A DNA stretch of 64,000 nucleotides from Berkiella sp964594635 (GCA_964594635.1 CAZQMV010000001.1:124001-188000), one strand, 5' to 3'; shown: positions 1 through 9,983, numbered from the stretch's first letter. The notes: a model not told the origin generated them from the sequence alone. Translations and numbers: made by a program.

Positions 1-1
1 G

Positions 2-556
2 TTGCCTGTTGCAGTATTATTTTTCAAAGAACAAGTATCGTTTTTAAAAATACTGGGTTTTGTATTGGGTATGATAGGTGTTTTGACGTTATTTAGTCCT
101 TGGAGCATCGATTGGTCAGACAGGGAACAGCTTTTAGGGAATGGTCTATTACTTTTAGCGGCTATCTCATTTGGCATTGCACTGCTTTGTGCACGCAACC
201 TAAAATGGCATCGTTCTGCCATTGAATTGCTTCCTTGGCAATTGCTAGTAGGAACAATCCCTGTTGTCATCATCGCATTTATTCAAGCTCCCGAGCCGGA
301 TATTCAGCTCAATTCAACAGCTGTTGTAACATTGGTCTATACCGGCATTCTAGGTACTGCCATTGCTAATTGGTTCTCTACCATTGTTTGCAAAGAATTA
401 CCTTCTGTGTCTGTTTCAGTTGGGTTTTTAGGAGTACCTATCAGCGGCTTATTATTCTCAACACTTATCTTAAATGAACCCCTTACCTCAGCAATTAAAA
501 TCGCTATGCTCTTTATTCCTGCAGGTCTTTTTTGTGTTGCGCTAAGTAAGAAGTAA
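2..556 (+). CDS. EamA/DMT-family transporter, C-terminal part (5' truncated by window edge)
   Basis: Inner-membrane permease of the drug/metabolite transporter superfamily; the substrate cannot be told. The visible 184 residues hold the end of the first EamA repeat (a PEER-like FKEQ segment followed by a helix rich in G and L) and the whole second repeat with about five hydrophobic helices. A typical member has about 290-300 residues, so roughly 100 lie upstream of the window. The TTG at position 2 is simply the first in-frame codon, not a likely start. Confidence 0.8.
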   Translation: MPVAVLFFKEQVSFLKILGFVLGMIGVLTLFSPWSIDWSDREQLLGNGLLLLAAISFGIALLCARNLKWHRSAIELLPWQLLVGTIPVVIIAFIQAPEPDIQLNSTAVVTLVYTGILGTAIANWFSTIVCKELPSVSVSVGFLGVPISGLLFSTLILNEPLTSAIKIAMLFIPAGLFCVALSKK

Positions 557-662
557 CTTTACATATATGAAGTTGATTAACTAATAATGAGTGGGATTGG
601 GTTGTTAAATATGTTCCAGCTATGAGACTATTGCGAGCAAATTGATTTATGAGGGTCTCGCA

Positions 663-2000
663 GTGATCAACCTTATCCAAAACAGCATCTTGAAAAACAC
701 CTCTTTTATCTCCAATCTACAGGGGACATTAGTCAGTGATCACTTTGAAAAATTGAGGTTTTACACCGAAGATGATGTCAAATTGTTTGGTCGATTACTC
801 GAATTAAGTGTATTGCGTTTTTTTGATAAAAAAAGCCATCTTGAAAAAGAATATGCTGAAAAAAGCACATTAGTAAACGAAGAATTGATCAAAACGCTAC
901 AACAATTAGATGCCTATTTAGGCGACTCAGAATTATATATTAATGCCGATTATGTCAAAAAACAGTCGAGAAAGAGCCCACCCAAATTTATCCTCACCGA
1001 GGAACAAAAAGCGCTTACCGATGAAGATTTGGAAAAGTGCATCAAATTAAGCTTTCAGCAAGAAATTGCTAATTTTATGCTAGGGCGTGCTGAGTATTTT
1101 AAGAATATGTCGAGTGATGATTGTATAAAAGCAATTAATCAAAGTACCCGTTATCATCATCAAGCCGAACAAAATAAAGCAGCAAGGGCACAAGTTACGC
1201 CGCCACAACCAAATGAAAAACGTTCCACTGCTTACCCAATGGGTTTAATCAATAGGATCGGCGGAGAAGAAAGATTTCAACAGCTTTTAAGTGTTCTAGC
1301 CAACGACAGAGCTTTCTATCAAGAAGTAAAAGAAGAAGCAGGTGCTCTTCATTGTATAGTCAAGGATGAGGATGGTATCCAATGGAAGATCATCGCTAAG
1401 TTTGATGATAACTTTCAGTTAAATTTAACAAATCTCTCAACACTCTCTGCAGTCAATTTTAAGGGTGAGCGATTGCAAGCAACTCCCGGAAAGATTAGCA
1501 CATCTATCATGTTAACCGCCGGTATTATACCAACTGGTGCATATCAATATTCAATTGCAACGATTCAAGAAATTTTAACAAGCAGGTTCAAACAGTTCAC
1601 CACGATGGGGTTCACGCAATATCAAATGACGTTGAATGAATTACCAGCAGCAGTTGCTGTTCAGATAATGAATAGGCTCATCTCTGATTGCCCTACTCGC
1701 CAGCAAATCGTGCCCATTATTAGAGATATTTCTCAAAGTGCCAGGATCGTGCAGGTAATGATTATGTCTGCTCAACTAGGAGTAGAGCTAAGCATAATGG
1801 GCGGAGAATTAGAAGCCTCCGACGATTTGCCAAGTGTTGTGAATGATGAGCCGAATACGCCAGCTGGCAATGATGAACCTTCTGCACCAATTACTCCCCA
1901 ACTGCAGCTTCGCCGCACACGAACGACGTCTGGAATGCCAAATAGCGCAGCGGAGCCGAATGCTAACGCTGATAGCTGTGCTAAACGTAAAAGAAGGTAG
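663..2000 (+). CDS. Hypothetical protein with basic C-terminal tail (candidate effector)
   Basis: I do not recognise a family. About 445 residues with no signal peptide or membrane helix. The N-terminal 180 residues are charged and helical, the middle is a compact mixed region, and the last 50 are disordered, rich in P, N, T and A, ending in AKRKRR. That tail resembles a monopartite nuclear localisation signal. A longer reading from TTG at 642 is open, but GTG at 663 has a GAGGG Shine-Dalgarno about 9 nt upstream, so I prefer it. The gene stands alone and converges with the next one. A host-targeted role is inference from the tail only. Confidence 0.65.
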   Translation: MINLIQNSILKNTSFISNLQGTLVSDHFEKLRFYTEDDVKLFGRLLELSVLRFFDKKSHLEKEYAEKSTLVNEELIKTLQQLDAYLGDSELYINADYVKKQSRKSPPKFILTEEQKALTDEDLEKCIKLSFQQEIANFMLGRAEYFKNMSSDDCIKAINQSTRYHHQAEQNKAARAQVTPPQPNEKRSTAYPMGLINRIGGEERFQQLLSVLANDRAFYQEVKEEAGALHCIVKDEDGIQWKIIAKFDDNFQLNLTNLSTLSAVNFKGERLQATPGKISTSIMLTAGIIPTGAYQYSIATIQEILTSRFKQFTTMGFTQYQMTLNELPAAVAVQIMNRLISDCPTRQQIVPIIRDISQSARIVQVMIMSAQLGVELSIMGGELEASDDLPSVVNDEPNTPAGNDEPSAPITPQLQLRRTRTTSGMPNSAAEPNANADSCAKRKRR

Positions 2001-2014
2001 GCAGCACTAGATCA

Positions 2015-2971
2015 TTAATGATGCACAAAGTGACGCTGTGCATCGTGATCTGCATTATCGTCGTTTGGATCGATTTCTTCATCAAATTCATCTTCTTGAA
2101 AAATACCCATGCTAGATAACAGTTCATTATCTTTGTCTGATAAGGGCAGGCTTTGTAAGCGCGCTCTTAAAGCGGAATTATTAAGCGCTCTGATCTCTTG
2201 GGTAGAGAGTTCAAGTGAAAGGGCATGTTTCACGGTAATAGCGTGATGTTTTAAAAGAGGAGCCAGGAGCGTTAATCGGCGCATTTCATGGTCGGTCGGT
2301 TCGGTCAGTATGCCGAGATGTTCATTATTATGAATGTCCAATATATCGTTAAAAATCAATTCGCTGATCTCGGGGCTTGCTACCCAATGTGCCAGTGGGA
2401 TATTCGCAGTGAGTAGCATGGCGTAAGGCCAATGATATTTATCGTTATCAATCAAATTACATAAGCTTGACATTTCTTCCGGATATAAGCCCTGCTCATC
2501 CAAGGGGTATATTAAGTTTACTCGCCACTGATCTTTTACAGCGACTTCTTCAGCAGTTTCAACAGAAACTTGATGTTCTCGCAAATAAGAAACCGTTTCT
2601 TTGGGTTTTTTGGATTCTGCTAATTTTTTTCTGTCTATTCGAATTTGTTTTTTGATATCACGTTTTGACATGAACAGTAGATCTTTGATTTTGTAGCCAA
2701 CAGTGTCTTTAATGATGCAAACATATTCAGGAATATCTTCCTCTTTAGCATACATTTCTTTGTCTTTGAGTAATTCTCGCAGCTGTTTAGCTCTTTGGTA
2801 AATAGGGGTGGGAATGTGATCTCCCTTAGGGACTTTTTTATTGCGTATCACCATGTATTCCAAGGCTTCAACAACCCATAAAACACCACGCTTACCTGTG
2901 ATCAGAATTTTATTGAGAATATCCATCACCATTTCTTCATAACGAAGTCTTTCGACAGCATTGATTGGCAT
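2015..2971 (-). CDS. Hypothetical protein, acidic C-terminus
   Basis: A 318-residue soluble protein of unrecognised family. The N-terminal half is basic and helical (many K, R and I; a KKQIRIDRKK stretch), the C-terminal half is leucine-rich and helical, and the end is strongly acidic (EDEFDEEIDPNDDNAD) followed by histidines. An AGGAG Shine-Dalgarno lies 6 nt upstream of the ATG. It converges on the preceding gene with a 14-bp gap. Function unknown. Confidence 0.65.
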   Translation of the reverse strand: MPINAVERLRYEEMVMDILNKILITGKRGVLWVVEALEYMVIRNKKVPKGDHIPTPIYQRAKQLRELLKDKEMYAKEEDIPEYVCIIKDTVGYKIKDLLFMSKRDIKKQIRIDRKKLAESKKPKETVSYLREHQVSVETAEEVAVKDQWRVNLIYPLDEQGLYPEEMSSLCNLIDNDKYHWPYAMLLTANIPLAHWVASPEISELIFNDILDIHNNEHLGILTEPTDHEMRRLTLLAPLLKHHAITVKHALSLELSTQEIRALNNSALRARLQSLPLSDKDNELLSSMGIFQEDEFDEEIDPNDDNADHDAQRHFVHH

Positions 2972-3074
2972 GGCTTGCTCCTAAGTTAAATGACTGCATA
3001 AAGCATTTTGATAGGGGATATTGCTAATATGTCAGTATTCGTTAAATTAAGGCAAGAGTATGGAATTGCAGTGG

Positions 3075-3710
3075 TTAGGGTTTTTTACGGGTGGAGCTGA
3101 TTCTGTTAACGAATAGCTTCAAGGTATTTAATTGTTGCTTGGCTTTGTGTAATGGAACAGGTTTACCATTCTTCTGTGGGGGCAGCGTTCTTTCTACTTG
3201 TATGCCATAAAGCCCTTGGCTGTTAGAGTAGTATTGTAAGTAAATCACTTCCACATTCGCCTGACCACTGTAACCCAGTATGATGCCTAAAGTGTGCATA
3301 GAATAGGTTTGGGTGGTTTGCGAATACTCTTCAAGGAATTCAGGTGGGACTAGTAAGTCTTTTTGCATTTTGGTTTTTATACTCTGAATAAAGGCTTTAG
3401 CATCCAGTTTTGAAGCGGGTGATTGTTGAATGCGAATGATTTGTGGTTTTTTTAACATAAAGCGACTGTCAAAAATAAAATTTTGAATGTCTTGATCATG
3501 TCCCTCAATTAAAAAAGTTAAAATCCCTGGAATGGTGCCTTTTTCATCTTGGTTTAAAGCGCGATATTGAAAGGGTATTTTGATTTTTAATTCTGTTGGG
3601 TTTTGCGATATTTGAGTGATGGGAAATATAAATTGTGATCCGCCAGCATGTGCTGCATAAAAGGGCATGCTGAAAAAAAGCATTAAAATTGTGCATAAGA
3701 GTGTTTTCAT
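3075..3710 (-). CDS. Secreted hypothetical protein
   Basis: About 211 residues from the ATG at 3710. This start puts a clear signal peptide first (MKTLLCTILMLFFSMPFYAAHA, cleavage after AHA); a longer in-frame reading to 3749 would bury it and is less likely. The mature part is mixed alpha/beta with no cysteine pairs or known motif. Probably periplasmic or exported. Family not recognised. Confidence 0.65.
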   Translation of the reverse strand: MKTLLCTILMLFFSMPFYAAHAGGSQFIFPITQISQNPTELKIKIPFQYRALNQDEKGTIPGILTFLIEGHDQDIQNFIFDSRFMLKKPQIIRIQQSPASKLDAKAFIQSIKTKMQKDLLVPPEFLEEYSQTTQTYSMHTLGIILGYSGQANVEVIYLQYYSNSQGLYGIQVERTLPPQKNGKPVPLHKAKQQLNTLKLFVNRISSTRKKP

Positions 3711-3875
3711 AGATATTCCAGAAAAAGGGCACAATGATTTATCGGCCAAATAGACTAGTCACTAGCTATTTATTCAATCAGGTGCTAATGCACTGAAACT
3801 AAACAGGTTCTGATTTATCTAAAGCGATCGCCTTGTAAGGTGACCATACAAAATATTTAGCAAAAGTAATCATTA

Positions 3876-4319
3876 TTACAACCCTGGCGCTCTATTCATT
3901 TTGTGACCATTTTCTAATATTTGATTAGCAAAATCCCGCTTGAGATCTTCATTCGCATTTTCTAATGAATGGATGAAATAATGGAGATCAAAAACTGAAA
4001 GCTGAAATAATTGATTACTCCAGCGTAACCATGTTTTTTGGGGGGAGTAAAAGATCTCAATGCTTCCAAGGGGCGTTTCGTATTGGCAAACGGCACCATT
4101 CACTGCAAAGGTTTGCAATTGACTGATATGATAAAAGCGCCTGCTCGGATCAGCTTCTTTTAAACGTAGCCGCACCTGGTACGCGAGGTTGAGTTCCCGT
4201 TGGAAACATTCTGAATGTTCAACTAATGAAAAAGCATCATCAGTGGCTGTTAAGGTTTTCAGTGGTTTTTGCGGCTTTGCCGACCATGTAGATGCAATCC
4301 GAGTAAATAGGTTAAGCAT
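3876..4319 (-). CDS. Hypothetical protein
   Basis: A 147-residue soluble protein without signal peptide. A basic, helical first third is followed by beta-rich sequence (GSIEIFYSP, TWLRWSNQLFQLSVFDLHYF) and a helical tail. The start ATG has AAAGGA about 9 nt upstream. No recognised family; it stands alone between two unrelated genes. Confidence 0.55.
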   Translation of the reverse strand: MLNLFTRIASTWSAKPQKPLKTLTATDDAFSLVEHSECFQRELNLAYQVRLRLKEADPSRRFYHISQLQTFAVNGAVCQYETPLGSIEIFYSPQKTWLRWSNQLFQLSVFDLHYFIHSLENANEDLKRDFANQILENGHKMNRAPGL

Positions 4320-4511
4320 GAAGCATTGTCCTTTACTGTTGCATACTTCAACACTAAATCGGTTTTAGAGTGGGGTCAATGGGGCTGAATGGGTTAATCA
4401 ACTGAATATTTTGATGTTGAGTAAAAAGTGAGTAAAAAGGACATCCATTTGGTTCATCGCTATGATGATTCGGTATAAGATGACTAAAGTTATTGAACAT
4501 AGGGATACCGT

Positions 4512-5201
4512 ATGGAAACCATTTTAATTACCGGCGCAAATCGTGGATTGGGGTTAGAGTTTGTGCGCCAATATGCAAGCACTGACGTCACCATTCTAGC
4601 TTGTTGTCGTGACCCTAAAGATGCTAAAGAGTTGCAGGACTTGCAAAAGCAACATAGCAATATTCGCATTTATCCATTAGATATATCTAAAACACAGGAC
4701 ATCCAAACACTTGCGAGCCAAATCCAAGAACCGATCGACATTCTGATTAACAATGCCGGTATGCTCGAAAAAGAAGAGGGGTTGGGTAACTTATCAACAG
4801 ACGCTTTCTTGCAAACTTTTTTAGTTAACTCGGTTGCTCCCATTAAAATGACAGAAGCTTTTACAAAACATGTGGCTAACAGCAATCGTAAATTGATTGT
4901 TTGTATTTCAAGTACCATGGGTAGCATTAGCGAGAATACCAGTGGCGGCTATTATAGTTACCGTTCCTCAAAGGCGGCCTTAAATATGGTGATGAAAAGC
5001 GCTGCTATCGATTTAAGCGCACAGGGCATTAAAGTGTTGCTGTTGCACCCAGGTTGGGTAAAAACCCGCATGGGAGGCCCTGAGGCTGCTATTGAACCTG
5101 TCACAAGTATTACGGGCATGCGCAAAGTGATTGAAAATTATAAACCAACACCTGGCGAAGTCATTTTTTATCGTTTTGATGGAGAAACTGTCGCTTGGTA
5201 A
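4512..5201 (+). CDS. Short-chain dehydrogenase/reductase (SDR)
   Basis: NAD(P)-dependent oxidoreductase of the classical SDR superfamily, close in layout to the C-factor/sniffer type. The glycine-rich nucleotide motif TGANRGLG is at residues 7-14, the structural NNAG at 80-83, the catalytic serine near 134, and the Y150-x3-K154 pair in YRSSK. At 229 residues it is at the short end of the family but complete. GGGA lies 7 nt before the ATG. The substrate cannot be deduced. Confidence 0.88.
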   Translation: METILITGANRGLGLEFVRQYASTDVTILACCRDPKDAKELQDLQKQHSNIRIYPLDISKTQDIQTLASQIQEPIDILINNAGMLEKEEGLGNLSTDAFLQTFLVNSVAPIKMTEAFTKHVANSNRKLIVCISSTMGSISENTSGGYYSYRSSKAALNMVMKSAAIDLSAQGIKVLLLHPGWVKTRMGGPEAAIEPVTSITGMRKVIENYKPTPGEVIFYRFDGETVAW

Positions 5202-5219
5202 AAGCCAGATAGATCTCCA

Positions 5220-6128
5220 TCATTGAGGATCTTTTGCCGCTTTCCACGTTTTATCAGGATTAAATTGATTGATTCTATGAACAACGGTGCTGGTTTGTGA
5301 ACCTAGATCTTTCTCATAGACCACACCATCTTGGTTGACTATAAACGTCATGACCCCTGTATTGCCATATTTGGCAGGCCAAGCAATCAATGCATGTCCT
5401 AGCATATTTCCTTGTTTATAATCAAAAGCCCCACCTTTAGCATGAGGACCTTGACTGGCTAAAATTCGGAAATAATACCCAAAATACGGCTTAGAGGATT
5501 CATTTTTATTGGCTTTAGCAAAACGCTCACCCAATGGACTTAAGGATTCGCCTTCTTTAACGGTGTAATAAAGTCCATCGCGTTTGCCAGGGGAACTAAA
5601 CAAAGTTTGTGCATAGCTTAAATGTTTATTCTGTTGTGGATTTGTAAGGTAATAGTCATGCTGTGCATCAACATAGGCAAGTAATGCTTTAATCACTGAT
5701 AGTTCATTTAGCCCAACGCGACGGTTGAGGATTTCTTCTTTACCTGCTGCTGTATCAAATTCCCATCCTCTATTAGATTCTCTAACGATAGGAATAGGAA
5801 ATTGCCAGTTATCATCACCAACAACAAGCATATATTTTTTATTATTGATTTTTTCAAGCTGATTAGCGTTTTCATATGCTTTAATAAACTGTTTACGGAT
5901 CGTTTTGTCTTCTGTTTTATCTCCGGACTCGATCAACGGTTTAGCTTCAGAACCTAAAATTTTAATTAATTTCGTTCTGTTGTTTTCTTTGACAGAGCTG
6001 ACCAGCTCCTCAACCGCACGTTCAGGACTTGTAAATGCCATTTTTTTAGATGTTTCAGCCGCTATAACACTGGTATTAAATAATACGATGGCGCTAAGCA
6101 TACCGATTTTGCGAATAAATTGTTGCAT
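5220..6128 (-). CDS. DUF2950 family periplasmic protein
   Basis: A 302-residue exported protein with signal peptide (residues 1-23, ending VIAAE). The sequence fits the DUF2950 family: an AVEELVSSVKEN opening, a WQFPIPIVRE segment, and a GGAFDYKQGNMLGHALIAWPA region. Its start lies 27 bp after the stop of the DUF3300 gene, a pairing seen in many proteobacteria, so the two probably share a transcript. Biochemical role unknown; an envelope role is inferred from location. AAGGAG precedes the ATG. Confidence 0.85.
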   Translation of the reverse strand: MQQFIRKIGMLSAIVLFNTSVIAAETSKKMAFTSPERAVEELVSSVKENNRTKLIKILGSEAKPLIESGDKTEDKTIRKQFIKAYENANQLEKINNKKYMLVVGDDNWQFPIPIVRESNRGWEFDTAAGKEEILNRRVGLNELSVIKALLAYVDAQHDYYLTNPQQNKHLSYAQTLFSSPGKRDGLYYTVKEGESLSPLGERFAKANKNESSKPYFGYYFRILASQGPHAKGGAFDYKQGNMLGHALIAWPAKYGNTGVMTFIVNQDGVVYEKDLGSQTSTVVHRINQFNPDKTWKAAKDPQ

Positions 6129-6155
6129 GATTCTCTCCTTTAATTCGGTAATGAA

Positions 6156-7325
6156 CTAGCGTCTTCTGCCACCGCCACCATGAAATCCACCACCGCCGCG
6201 ATGAGCGTTACCGCCATGGAAGCCTTCATTTCGATCAAATCCACGGCTCATTGAACCCCGTTCACTAAAGTGATGCATTTCTTGTCCATGGTTCACACCA
6301 TCAAAGGCATTCATTCGCTGCTCATTGAAGTGCGCTTGTCGGTTGAATTGTTCGTTACCACTTCTTTGTTGCTGGGCAGCTTGTCTTTCTTGGTTGGCTG
6401 CGCGATCTAAATTCTGTATTGAGTTTGCACCGCCTCTGGCCATTTCTTGACGACCTTCTTCTGCGCGGCCACGAAAGGCATCTCTTGCTTGGCGGTCTTT
6501 CATTTGATCTTTGTTATATTTATCCGCTAAATTGCGATCACGATAAGGAACATTACCGCGATGCTCTGGATTGTGAGCCCAGTGGTTATCATTAATGCGC
6601 GCATGATTAAAATGATTATACTGATTGACATTAATATTCACGTTATGATTAGCCCAATCACAATGACCCCAAAGGGCATCACCAACAATTAAGCCTGCAC
6701 CGAAAGAGAGCGCCATGCCTGCCGCAAATCCCTGTGGATAGTAATAATAAGGAGGGTAGGCGGGATAGGGCCATGTGCCATAAACAATGTTCGGATCGTA
6801 AGCAGGTACATATATCGTTTGTGGCTCAGCAGGTTCAATGCTGATATAGCTATTATCCGCTTTAACCACCTGCTCTTTGGTAGTTTTAAGATTCCCAGCT
6901 GTTTGCGCTTTAGCACGTAGGCTTTGAACAGTGTCCATTAATTTTTGCTGATCTGCCAAAAACGCATCTCCCAACTTGATGGTCATATCGAGTTTGGTAT
7001 TGAGCATGTTTAAAACATCAGGAACAGCAGTGAGGGATTTAACGCTAGGGTCCCAGGTTTGTTCTGCTAAAGCGTCGGTTAATGCTTTGTCTTTTAAAGC
7101 GGCGTTATCTTTTGTCCACCTTGCTGCTGTGACAATTTCTAGCGGATAAGTTGAAGCCATGAGGATCTGCGCCAAAAGGGGATCAGGATAAAGGGCAATA
7201 GGCGCCACTAATTGATTGAGTTCTTCTTGTGAAAAGGTTTGTTGATTCTCTGCCGCAAAGCACTGCAATGGTAATAGGATCAACGCAAAGACCACGGCTA
7301 GAATCATTTTACTCGCACGATGCAT
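6156..7325 (-). CDS. DUF3300 domain envelope protein
   Basis: A 389-residue exported protein. After the signal peptide (1-24) comes the DUF3300 domain (about 30-185) with its diagnostic APIALYPDPLLAQILMAS stretch and a W(D/T)PSVKSL motif. A tyrosine/proline-rich linker and hydrophobic glycine segment follow (190-220), then a long N, H, R and Q-rich tail ending in HGGGGRRR. It is the first gene of a two-gene unit with the DUF2950 protein. Function unknown; the low-complexity tail suggests a surface or periplasmic scaffold, which is inference. Confidence 0.85.
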   Translation of the reverse strand: MHRASKMILAVVFALILLPLQCFAAENQQTFSQEELNQLVAPIALYPDPLLAQILMASTYPLEIVTAARWTKDNAALKDKALTDALAEQTWDPSVKSLTAVPDVLNMLNTKLDMTIKLGDAFLADQQKLMDTVQSLRAKAQTAGNLKTTKEQVVKADNSYISIEPAEPQTIYVPAYDPNIVYGTWPYPAYPPYYYYPQGFAAGMALSFGAGLIVGDALWGHCDWANHNVNINVNQYNHFNHARINDNHWAHNPEHRGNVPYRDRNLADKYNKDQMKDRQARDAFRGRAEEGRQEMARGGANSIQNLDRAANQERQAAQQQRSGNEQFNRQAHFNEQRMNAFDGVNHGQEMHHFSERGSMSRGFDRNEGFHGGNAHRGGGGFHGGGGRRR

Positions 7326-7521
7326 AATGAAGCCCCTGTATTAAGAAACACTTAATGGCCATCCAAAGCATTTAGATGTTTTAGAGTTATGAAAGTTAAT
7401 CGACGTAATGAAGCACTGTCTTTAATTATTTTGCTTAAAGGTGCTTTGACTGTGGTTGAGTTTCTCTTGTGGCCCCATTGCTTATAATTAAGATAACAGT
7501 AGAAATGAGAGAGAACTGGCC

Positions 7522-9129
7522 ATTAGCGACAATACCAAAGTCGATCCAATCTGGTTAACCTTCCAGTATCCTGTATTCAGGATGTTATGGATCGCCTCTC
7601 TTGTTTCCAATATTGGTACTTGGATGCATGAAGTCAGTGCTGCATGGCTGATGACGACCCTTACAACGAAGCCAATCCTGATTGCGCTTGTGCAGGCAAC
7701 TTCTGCTTTTTCTGTGTGCCTATTAGCCATTCCAGCAGGTGCATTGGCCGATATTCTTGATAGGCGTCGCTATTTAATTATTTTACAGAGCTGGATGATG
7801 TTGATAGCTATGTTATTAGCCATCATTAGTTTTATGGGAAAAATGACACCTCAGCTTTTATTGTTTTTAACCTTTTGCTTAAGTGCAGGAACTGCTTTGA
7901 ATGCGCCTACTTGGCAGGCGATAGTCTCTGAACTTGTTCCTGCGAAGGATCTCGTGTCTGCTATTACCTTAAACAGCATGGGCGTTAATTTTTCGCGAAC
8001 AATTGGTCCTGCTATTGCAGGGTTTATTATTGCTATATCAGGACCAGCTGCTGTTTTTGCTATAAATGCTGTTTCATTTTTTGGAATTATTTTTGCTTTA
8101 AAGCGATGGCAGCGTAGTGAACCCATTAGCACGTTACCTACTGAGCGACTTTTAGGAGCGATGCGTTCGGGAGTTCGCTATGTGAAAGGCTCTCCGGTAC
8201 TAATCAAAGTACTCATTAAATCGAGTGCCATTTTTATTTTTGCTAGTCCAATATGGGCTCTTTTGCCTTTAATGGCAAGAAATTTGCTTCATAAAGGTCC
8301 AACGGGTTATGGTATTTTGTTGGCCATGATAGGATTAGGCGCAGTGGCCGGTGCATTAATGATGCAAAAAATTCGTCGAGTACTCGATCTGGATAAACTC
8401 ATATTAATCGGATCATTGATCTTCGCTTTTTCACTATTTAGCATCCCTTTAATTAAGCAATTCTATTTCACTTGCTTTGCTATGTTTTTTGTTGGTATAG
8501 CTTGGATCTCTGTGTTATCAACTTTAAATGCGGTTGTTCAACAAAGTTCACCTTCCTGGGTGAGAGCGCGCGCAATATCTGTTTATTTGATGTTGCTGTT
8601 TGCCGGAATGGCAATAGGCGGGTTGTTATGGGGAACAGTAACTGCACATTATAACCTTACGATTGCAATGATTGCTGCAAGTATTGGTTTGGTTATTGCG
8701 AATATCTTAACGTTTAAATGGTCACTTGAAGGTAATCTTATTTTTGATCATACCCCTTCAATGGATTTACCAGCGCCTTCAGTTGAAAAAGAGCTAAGTC
8801 ATGATGAAGGACCCGTGATGGTGACTGTTGAATACCATGTAAAAGCAGAAAATATAAATGCTTTTTTAACAGCTATTTATGACTTGCGGTTAACCAGGTT
8901 GCGTGAAGGATCTTTCTTTTGGAGTATATTCAATGATGTTCAAGATCCGAGAAAATTTGTCGAATGTTTTATGGTAGAGTCATGGCTTGAGCATTTACGT
9001 TTTCATGAAAGGGTTTCCATTGCTGATCGAAAAATTCAGGCTGCTGTCAATGTCTTTCATGATGAAAAAACCAGGCCAAAAGCAATACATTATGTTGCTT
9101 GTGAAATACCAAGAAAAAAGCCAACTTAA
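7522..9129 (+). CDS. MFS transporter with C-terminal extension; probable ATT start
   Basis: Efflux permease of the MFS group related to enterobactin exporters (MFS_3 type). It has about 12 hydrophobic helices, the LADILDRRR loop between helices 2 and 3, and a cytosolic C-terminal domain of about 110 residues (from about residue 430) that resembles the antibiotic-monooxygenase-like tail common in this group. The first ATG (7582) falls inside the conserved first helix region (YPVFRMLWIASL), so the true N-terminus is upstream. The frame is open back to a stop at 7489 but holds no ATG, GTG or TTG. ATT at 7522, 8 nt after GAGAGAGA, is the best candidate. The stop overlaps the convergent GST gene by 4 bp. 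Confidence 0.75.
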   Translation: MSDNTKVDPIWLTFQYPVFRMLWIASLVSNIGTWMHEVSAAWLMTTLTTKPILIALVQATSAFSVCLLAIPAGALADILDRRRYLIILQSWMMLIAMLLAIISFMGKMTPQLLLFLTFCLSAGTALNAPTWQAIVSELVPAKDLVSAITLNSMGVNFSRTIGPAIAGFIIAISGPAAVFAINAVSFFGIIFALKRWQRSEPISTLPTERLLGAMRSGVRYVKGSPVLIKVLIKSSAIFIFASPIWALLPLMARNLLHKGPTGYGILLAMIGLGAVAGALMMQKIRRVLDLDKLILIGSLIFAFSLFSIPLIKQFYFTCFAMFFVGIAWISVLSTLNAVVQQSSPSWVRARAISVYLMLLFAGMAIGGLLWGTVTAHYNLTIAMIAASIGLVIANILTFKWSLEGNLIFDHTPSMDLPAPSVEKELSHDEGPVMVTVEYHVKAENINAFLTAIYDLRLTRLREGSFFWSIFNDVQDPRKFVECFMVESWLEHLRFHERVSIADRKIQAAVNVFHDEKTRPKAIHYVACEIPRKKPT

Positions 9130-9896
9130 TATTTCAACACAATCCGCCATGGTTTAAATTTAAGCCAAATATCTGATTTGGCAAAAGCAGGGCGTGCTTT
9201 CATGTGCTCAAACCAACTGGATACCATGGGTGAGGATTTGATGAGATCTTTTTCATCAATCATGTTTAATCGTCCAACCAGTACCGATGTTACAATATCT
9301 GCCGAACTGGGTTTGTCACCAAATAATAAACTATCGGTTTTAGGCAATTGATTGAGGTAGGCATGCACTTCTTCTTTGCGATCATGTAATTTCTTCAGCT
9401 GATCACCTTCTGTGAAATAGGCTAGGCGTTGCTGATTCACTTTAATTTTATTTTTGGTTGCCTGTGGATTTGTTGAGGTTTCTAGTTCTGCTTCAAGTTG
9501 CTTAATAATACGGCCTAATATATGAGGAAAGAGTTTGCGAAGCAGGTAATGTTTTACCATGATTTGACCAAAAGTTAATTCTTCAATTGAAATGGCATAA
9601 TGAGCAGCAACTATTTTTTCAATGGCAGGTGTCAAAGTAGGATCGGAATCACACCATTCACTAGCGGCTTGCTCTGCGGCTAAATGTAATATATCACGAC
9701 TATCTATCAATATACGGTCACCATCGGTAAGGCTCGGGACTGTCATATGTGGGTTAATGGCTGTGTACCAAGAAGAGAGTTGGTCTTTAGCGATATGTAT
9801 ATCCATATAGTGCGTGTCAAAATGAATAGGACTTTCATCAAGTGCTAAACGCGCAATCATTGAATAATAAGAAGGTGGGGAGCTATATAAGATCAT
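9126..9896 (-). CDS. Glutathione S-transferase family protein
   Basis: A 256-residue cytosolic protein with a thioredoxin-like N-terminal domain (about 1-80) opening LYSSPPSYYSMIARLAL. It carries the cis-proline segment M-TVPSL and the IDSRDI glutathione-binding turn, followed by an all-helical C-terminal domain. The usual catalytic residue is not obvious; the SPPSYYS loop may supply a Ser or Tyr. It is longer than typical bacterial GSTs (about 205-220), with an extra charged helix near 130-180. Substrate unknown. Confidence 0.75.
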   Translation of the reverse strand: MILYSSPPSYYSMIARLALDESPIHFDTHYMDIHIAKDQLSSWYTAINPHMTVPSLTDGDRILIDSRDILHLAAEQAASEWCDSDPTLTPAIEKIVAAHYAISIEELTFGQIMVKHYLLRKLFPHILGRIIKQLEAELETSTNPQATKNKIKVNQQRLAYFTEGDQLKKLHDRKEEVHAYLNQLPKTDSLLFGDKPSSADIVTSVLVGRLNMIDEKDLIKSSPMVSSWFEHMKARPAFAKSDIWLKFKPWRIVLKY

Positions 9897-9983
9897 TAGC
9901 TATATTGCCTTTATGGATTATAAAAATGATATCGAAAGCCTGGCATATTTCTTAATGGTGTAAGGTCACAATAAGGATAAAGA

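Noticed and set aside
7851..8132. 93-residue open frame antisense to the MFS gene
   Set aside because: Lies wholly inside a well-supported gene and shows no domain.
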